5,693 nt of DNA from Methylomarinum sp. (lineage in GTDB: Bacteria > Pseudomonadota > Gammaproteobacteria > Methylococcales > Methylomonadaceae): positions 1 through 5,693 of the forward strand of contig WTAG01000296.1 in NCBI GenBank assembly GCA_013139755.1, written 5' to 3'. The notes beneath the pieces were generated by a model. The model was not told the DNA's origin. It ran no database searches and saw nothing but the letters and a program-made list of their open reading frames with translations. The position numbers were made by a program, and so were the translations under genes. Positions 4,443 through 5,693 of this stretch are shown in pieces (position 1 is the stretch's first letter; each line of letters opens with the position of its first letter).

Positions 4443-4898
4443 TTATTTTTGTTGCAGTGCTAGCTCAAAACGACTTTCGGAAAAACCTTTTAAAAGTTGC
4501 CCGTTAATGACTGTTAGAGGGATTCCACTATAGTTAGGGTCTAATTGTTGTTTTTTGGCTTTTGCTAGCGAATCTTTTTCGATGTCATAGCTATTAAAGG
4601 CAATATTCTTTGAGCGTAAATAGGCCATGGCTTTTTTGCAATAAGGGCACCAGCTGGTGATATAGATATCTACTACTGGTTTGGTCGGAGTCTTTTTTGA
4701 AGTATCATTTTTTATGGCAAAGAGATTAACCTGAGGACCGACTTTTGGGATGAAAATTTCAGCAGTTTGAGCACACTTTGTGCTTGAGTATATGGTTTGC
4801 CCTTTTGCTGTTTTACATTTGTAAATTTCTGCAGTGGCTGGAAGAGATAATATTAGTCCTAATATAGCGGACACTATAGCTAGTTTTGTATGCTGCAT
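4443..4898 (-). CDS. Exported DUF4124-glutaredoxin family protein
   Basis: This is a 151-residue predicted periplasmic thiol-disulfide protein. Residues 1-23 form a signal peptide (cleavage after LPATA). Residues 24-42, EIYKCKTAKGQTIYSSTKC, match DUF4124, a short two-Cys module usual just after signal peptides. After a Lys/Thr-rich linker, residues 75-148 are a glutaredoxin fold: VDIYITSWCPYC carries the CPYC active site (Cys84, Cys87), GIPLTV contains the cis-proline (Pro127), and NGQLLKGFSESRFE is the final segment. The ATG at 4898 has AGGA about 8 nt upstream. It lies on the same strand as hvfA with a 255-bp gap containing a hairpin and a promoter candidate, so co-transcription is unlikely. 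A role in reducing or protecting the Cys-rich HvfA product in the periplasm is conjecture from proximity. Confidence 0.85.
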   Translation of the reverse strand: MQHTKLAIVSAILGLILSLPATAEIYKCKTAKGQTIYSSTKCAQTAEIFIPKVGPQVNLFAIKNDTSKKTPTKPVVDIYITSWCPYCKKAMAYLRSKNIAFNSYDIEKDSLAKAKKQQLDPNYSGIPLTVINGQLLKGFSESRFELALQQK

Positions 4899-4951
4899 AT
4901 ATATTTCCTGATATCAATAAACCTAAGTGTAGATGAGTTTGGAGTGTTTCT
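4899..4951. promoter_or_regulatory. Divergent intergenic region
   Basis: These 53 bp separate the starts of the exported glutaredoxin gene (minus) and the NlpC/P60 lipoprotein gene (plus). They contain both ribosome sites: AGGA before 4898 on the minus strand and TTTGGAG before 4952 on the plus strand. The space is too short for two independent full promoters, so at least one promoter must lie inside the opposing gene. I cannot identify -35/-10 boxes with confidence. Confidence 0.4.
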
Positions 4952-5443
4952 ATGATAAATAGCTTAAATTTTAGACTTTTCCGGCTGCTTAGGTCGGTAG
5001 CTATTTTATGCTTTGGTTTATTTGTTTTAATAGCTTGCTCATCAACGCCCAAATATCAAAATACTGAATTGTCATCTGGGCAAGTTATTTTAGAGACAGC
5101 AAAATTTCAATTAGGAGAGCGGTATAAATTTGGTGGAAAGTCACCTGCAACAGGTTTTGATTGTTCGGGATTAACGTGGTTTAGTCATAAAGAGAATGGG
5201 ATTCATATTCCTAGGCAATCTTTTGAGCAATTCAACTATGGAAGGCCAATATTAAAAAAAGACCTTAAGGCAGGGGATTTGGTGTTTTTTGAGACTTACC
5301 GGCAAGGCGCATCTCATGTGGGGATTTATAAAGGCGCGGGTGAATTTATCCATGCGCCTAACCGCAATAAGCAGGTTCAGATACAGGTGTTATCAAATAG
5401 TTACTATAGAAAACGCTATCTTGGTGCACGGCGCTATTGGTAA
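4952..5443 (+). CDS. NlpC/P60 family lipoprotein peptidase
   Basis: This is a 163-residue cell-wall peptidase of the NlpC/P60 (C40) family, which cuts peptide bonds in peptidoglycan stems or cross-links. The N-terminus is a lipoprotein signal peptide ending in the lipobox LIAC, so Cys29 is lipidated. The following Ser-Ser favours outer-membrane sorting. The catalytic domain covers about 43-163. The nucleophile is Cys71 in GFDCSGL, with His122 in SHVGIY and His134 in FIHAPN, so the triad is complete. KFGGKSPATGFDCSGL and AGDLVFF are typical family blocks. The start at 4952 has TTTGGAG about 7 nt upstream. The length matches E. coli NlpC/MepS-type single-domain proteins; I cannot choose the ortholog, so I give no symbol. 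It converges on nth with 1 bp between the stop codons and no room for a separate terminator. Confidence 0.92.
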   Translation: MINSLNFRLFRLLRSVAILCFGLFVLIACSSTPKYQNTELSSGQVILETAKFQLGERYKFGGKSPATGFDCSGLTWFSHKENGIHIPRQSFEQFNYGRPILKKDLKAGDLVFFETYRQGASHVGIYKGAGEFIHAPNRNKQVQIQVLSNSYYRKRYLGARRYW

Positions 5444-5444
5444 T

Positions 5445-5693
5445 CTAATCATAGAGTTTATCCTTAAATTCACACAAGTCTTCAATCACACAGCTTTGGC
5501 ATCGAGGCTTTCTGGCGATGCAGGTATAGCGACCATGCAGTATTAATAAGTGGTGGGCATCGAGTTTATGTTGTTTGGGCACCCACTTTTCCAGGTTGTT
5601 TTCAACGATCAGTACATTTTTTCCTTTAGCGATACCTGTTCGATTGGATACTCTATATATATGGGTATCCACAGCAATGGTCGGCTGGCCAAA
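5445..5693 (-). CDS. nth: Endonuclease III, C-terminal part (cut by window edge)
   Basis: This is the DNA glycosylase/AP lyase of base-excision repair that removes oxidised pyrimidines. The last 82 residues are present. They begin FGQPTIAVDTHIYRVSNRTG, which holds the catalytic Asp of V-D-T-H (Asp138 in E. coli). They end with the iron-sulphur loop C-x6-C-x2-C-x5-C (CIARKPRCQSCVIEDLC), the signature of the [4Fe-4S] glycosylases. The helix-hairpin-helix with the catalytic Lys lies beyond the window. The GTG at 5672 is the Val of VDTH, not a start. The tail FKDKLYD and a TAG stop close the gene. MutY has a similar loop, but the VDTHIYRVSNR block and the end just after the cluster fit Nth. Confidence 0.95.
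   Translation of the reverse strand, partial: FGQPTIAVDTHIYRVSNRTGIAKGKNVLIVENNLEKWVPKQHKLDAHHLLILHGRYTCIARKPRCQSCVIEDLCEFKDKLYD

Noticed and set aside
4813..5052. Minus-strand 79-codon frame spanning the divergent promoter region
   Set aside because: It overlaps the starts of two well-supported genes in wrong frames and has no recognisable motif.
5289..5546. Plus-strand 85-codon frame
   Set aside because: It is out of phase within the NlpC/P60 gene and continues antisense to nth.

Overview
The window (5,693 bp, AT-rich) looks like chromosomal DNA of a gammaproteobacterium. A methanotroph-like member of the Methylococcales is my best guess, from the gene set and the style of the dispersed repeats; this is inference, because no taxonomic marker gene is present.

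The centre of interest is a three-gene operon on the minus strand (about 4301 down to 1694). It makes a ribosomally synthesised, post-translationally modified peptide (RiPP) metallophore of the HvfA/bufferin type. It comprises hvfA (3579..4187, an exported Cys- and Met-rich precursor), hvfB (2443..3294, a DUF692/MNIO multinuclear iron oxidase that modifies Cys residues) and hvfC (1694..2443, a DUF2063 partner protein, coupled to hvfB by a TAATG stop/start overlap). The precursor is unusual. After a Sec signal peptide and the conserved NPFAVSELSDGYM block it has three tandem repeats of about 44 residues. All eleven cysteines lie in E-x-x-C-G pentapeptides, three of them the canonical EGKCG, and the same region has 23 methionines. 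A 159-bp near-perfect palindrome (MITE-like) and a small hairpin separate the precursor gene from its maturase gene. An ECF-sigma-like promoter (AAC-N17-GTC) and a dyad lie upstream of hvfA. No DoxX-type fourth gene follows hvfC.

Upstream of the operon on the same strand is an exported DUF4124-glutaredoxin fusion with a CPYC active site (4443..4898), a possible periplasmic thiol partner. Divergent from it is a small NlpC/P60 lipoprotein peptidase (4952..5443). This converges on the 3' end of nth, endonuclease III (5445..5693, cut by the window edge), with only 1 bp between the two stop codons.

The left 1.7 kb is mostly decayed DNA. It holds unrecognised degenerate minus-strand frames (115..619), the broken C-terminal end of a group II intron reverse transcriptase with an internal amber codon plus its domain V/VI RNA remnant (701..1099), an apparently intact gene for a 74-residue zinc-ribbon membrane protein (1131..1355), and a 34-codon relic that resembles the N-terminus of a DHH-family phosphoesterase (1413..1517).
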